From assembly GCA_040004035.1 (NCBI GenBank), contig JAMPLN010000001.1: a stretch of DNA of 64,000 nt. One strand, 5' to 3'. The notes beneath the pieces were generated by a model that saw nothing but the letters and a program-made list of their open reading frames with translations, did not search any database and was not told the DNA's origin. Positions 63,597 to 64,000 of the stretch are shown here, piece after piece. The stretch comes from Microcoleus vaginatus_C (GTDB lineage: Bacteria; Cyanobacteriota; Cyanobacteriia; Cyanobacteriales; Microcoleaceae). Made by a program: the position numbers and the translations under genes. The first letter of the stretch is position 1. The number at the start of each line of letters is the position of its first letter.

Positions 63597-64000
63597 TGGA
63601 TTATATAGCCTTTCTCAGTAACATGAGGTACTCATAGGCCTCCGTGGGCATAGGGCATAGGCCTCCGTGGGCATAGGCCTCCGTGGGCATAGGACTCGCC
63701 CCCATACCTCACAACGCTTGAGAACCGCTATATCTGAGATGTTGCGTCAGGAATTGACATCGAATTTGACGATCGACAACAAGGCTATTGAGGACACGCC
63801 AATGCCGTGTCCCTACCCCAAAATAATCGATCGCCCTGTCAGTAACAATATCTTTTGTTTTCGTTGGGTTTTGATTGTCTTTTGGAGGTGCGCTTATGCC
63901 CTAGGAGGGTGGAGATGATGATGCAGCGTTGGCTGTTTCTTAAGTCGGGATGATATAGCGTTAGGGTTCCTTTGGCTCTTATACTTGTTAGGGTGCAGTC
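63597..64000. repeat. Window end: gene-free DNA with 'CATAGGCCTCCGTGGG' tandem units
   Basis: Three copies of a 16-18-bp unit ('CATAGGCCTCCGTGGG') at about 63630-63690. The remaining sequence to the end of the window has no recognised gene. A short open frame here is not supported by any motif. Confidence 0.7.

Noticed and set aside
63667..63918. An 83-aa frame at the window end
   Set aside because: It starts within tandem repeats and has no recognisable motif or ribosome-binding site.
1..64000. tRNA or rRNA genes, transposases, prophage
   Set aside because: I looked for T-loop words, rRNA cores and DDE or tyrosine-recombinase motifs and saw none; a tRNA scan would be needed to exclude small cases.

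Overview
The window reads as the chromosome of a filamentous, motile cyanobacterium of the Oscillatoriales (Microcoleus/Oscillatoria-like). HIP1-type GCGATCGC words are everywhere. Intergenic gaps are packed with heptanucleotide repeats (GTTGACT), 'TTTTAGA' runs and small palindromes. The gene content is cyanobacterial: PSRP-3/Ycf65 ribosomal protein, hormogonium polysaccharide (hps) genes, a class II metallothionein and many cyanobacteria-only hypotheticals. Nothing looks like a large mobile element, and no tRNA, rRNA or transposase gene was found.

Layout. 1-10 kb: glycoside-hydrolase-like (GHL10) protein, Ski2-type helicase, an adenylate cyclase wedged between a broken and an intact copy of the start of a desuccinylase/aspartoacylase-family gene. 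9.7-12.5 kb: Ser/Thr kinase with a truncated FHA domain, then a metal-homeostasis cluster (metallothionein smtA, divergent SmtB/ZiaR repressor with its operator, Atx1-like copper chaperone). 12.7-14.03 kb: DAHP synthase (aroF) behind a long leader with two consecutive tiny leader peptides, each extremely rich in Phe/Tyr/Trp and each followed by a terminator with an alternative antiterminator pairing. This is the most remarkable feature of the window. 14-16 kb: repeats, two unknown overlapping genes, a sulfotransferase. 16.4-23.9 kb: hpsA and three pseudopilin genes, an operon for polysaccharide secretion in motile filaments.

24-38 kb: cobK, TPR protein, HAD phosphatase, PSRP-3, methyltransferase, TerB/Mo-nitrogenase-C-like protein, obgE, a five-repeat CRISPR array with no cas genes, a dead DUF2442 gene, a class A beta-lactamase-like protein, a TrmJ-type RNA methyltransferase carrying an intergenic-type repeat inside its reading frame, DUF2256, isoaspartyl peptidase. 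38-48 kb: WD40 protein, small membrane proteins, glmU, sulfurtransferase, MBOAT acyltransferase.

48-53 kb (minus strand) is a stressosome module: RsbR-like, RsbS, RsbT, an ATPase-PP2C phosphatase, and an RsbT-like/histidine kinase fusion whose C-terminal receiver domain has decayed. 53-64 kb: a nucleotidyltransferase, a 0.78-kb gap that may hold a structured RNA, HpsJ-like protein and a family 2 glycosyltransferase, glgB, a 1.35-kb gene-poor stretch, a small lipoprotein, and an ftsL-like/ftsI cell-division pair.

Together the genes cover core metabolism (aromatic amino acids, cobalamin, glycogen, UDP-GlcNAc), cell division, polysaccharide export and modification (hpsA-D, hpsJ, glycosyltransferase, MBOAT, sulfotransferase) and signalling (cAMP, Ser/Thr kinase, stressosome).
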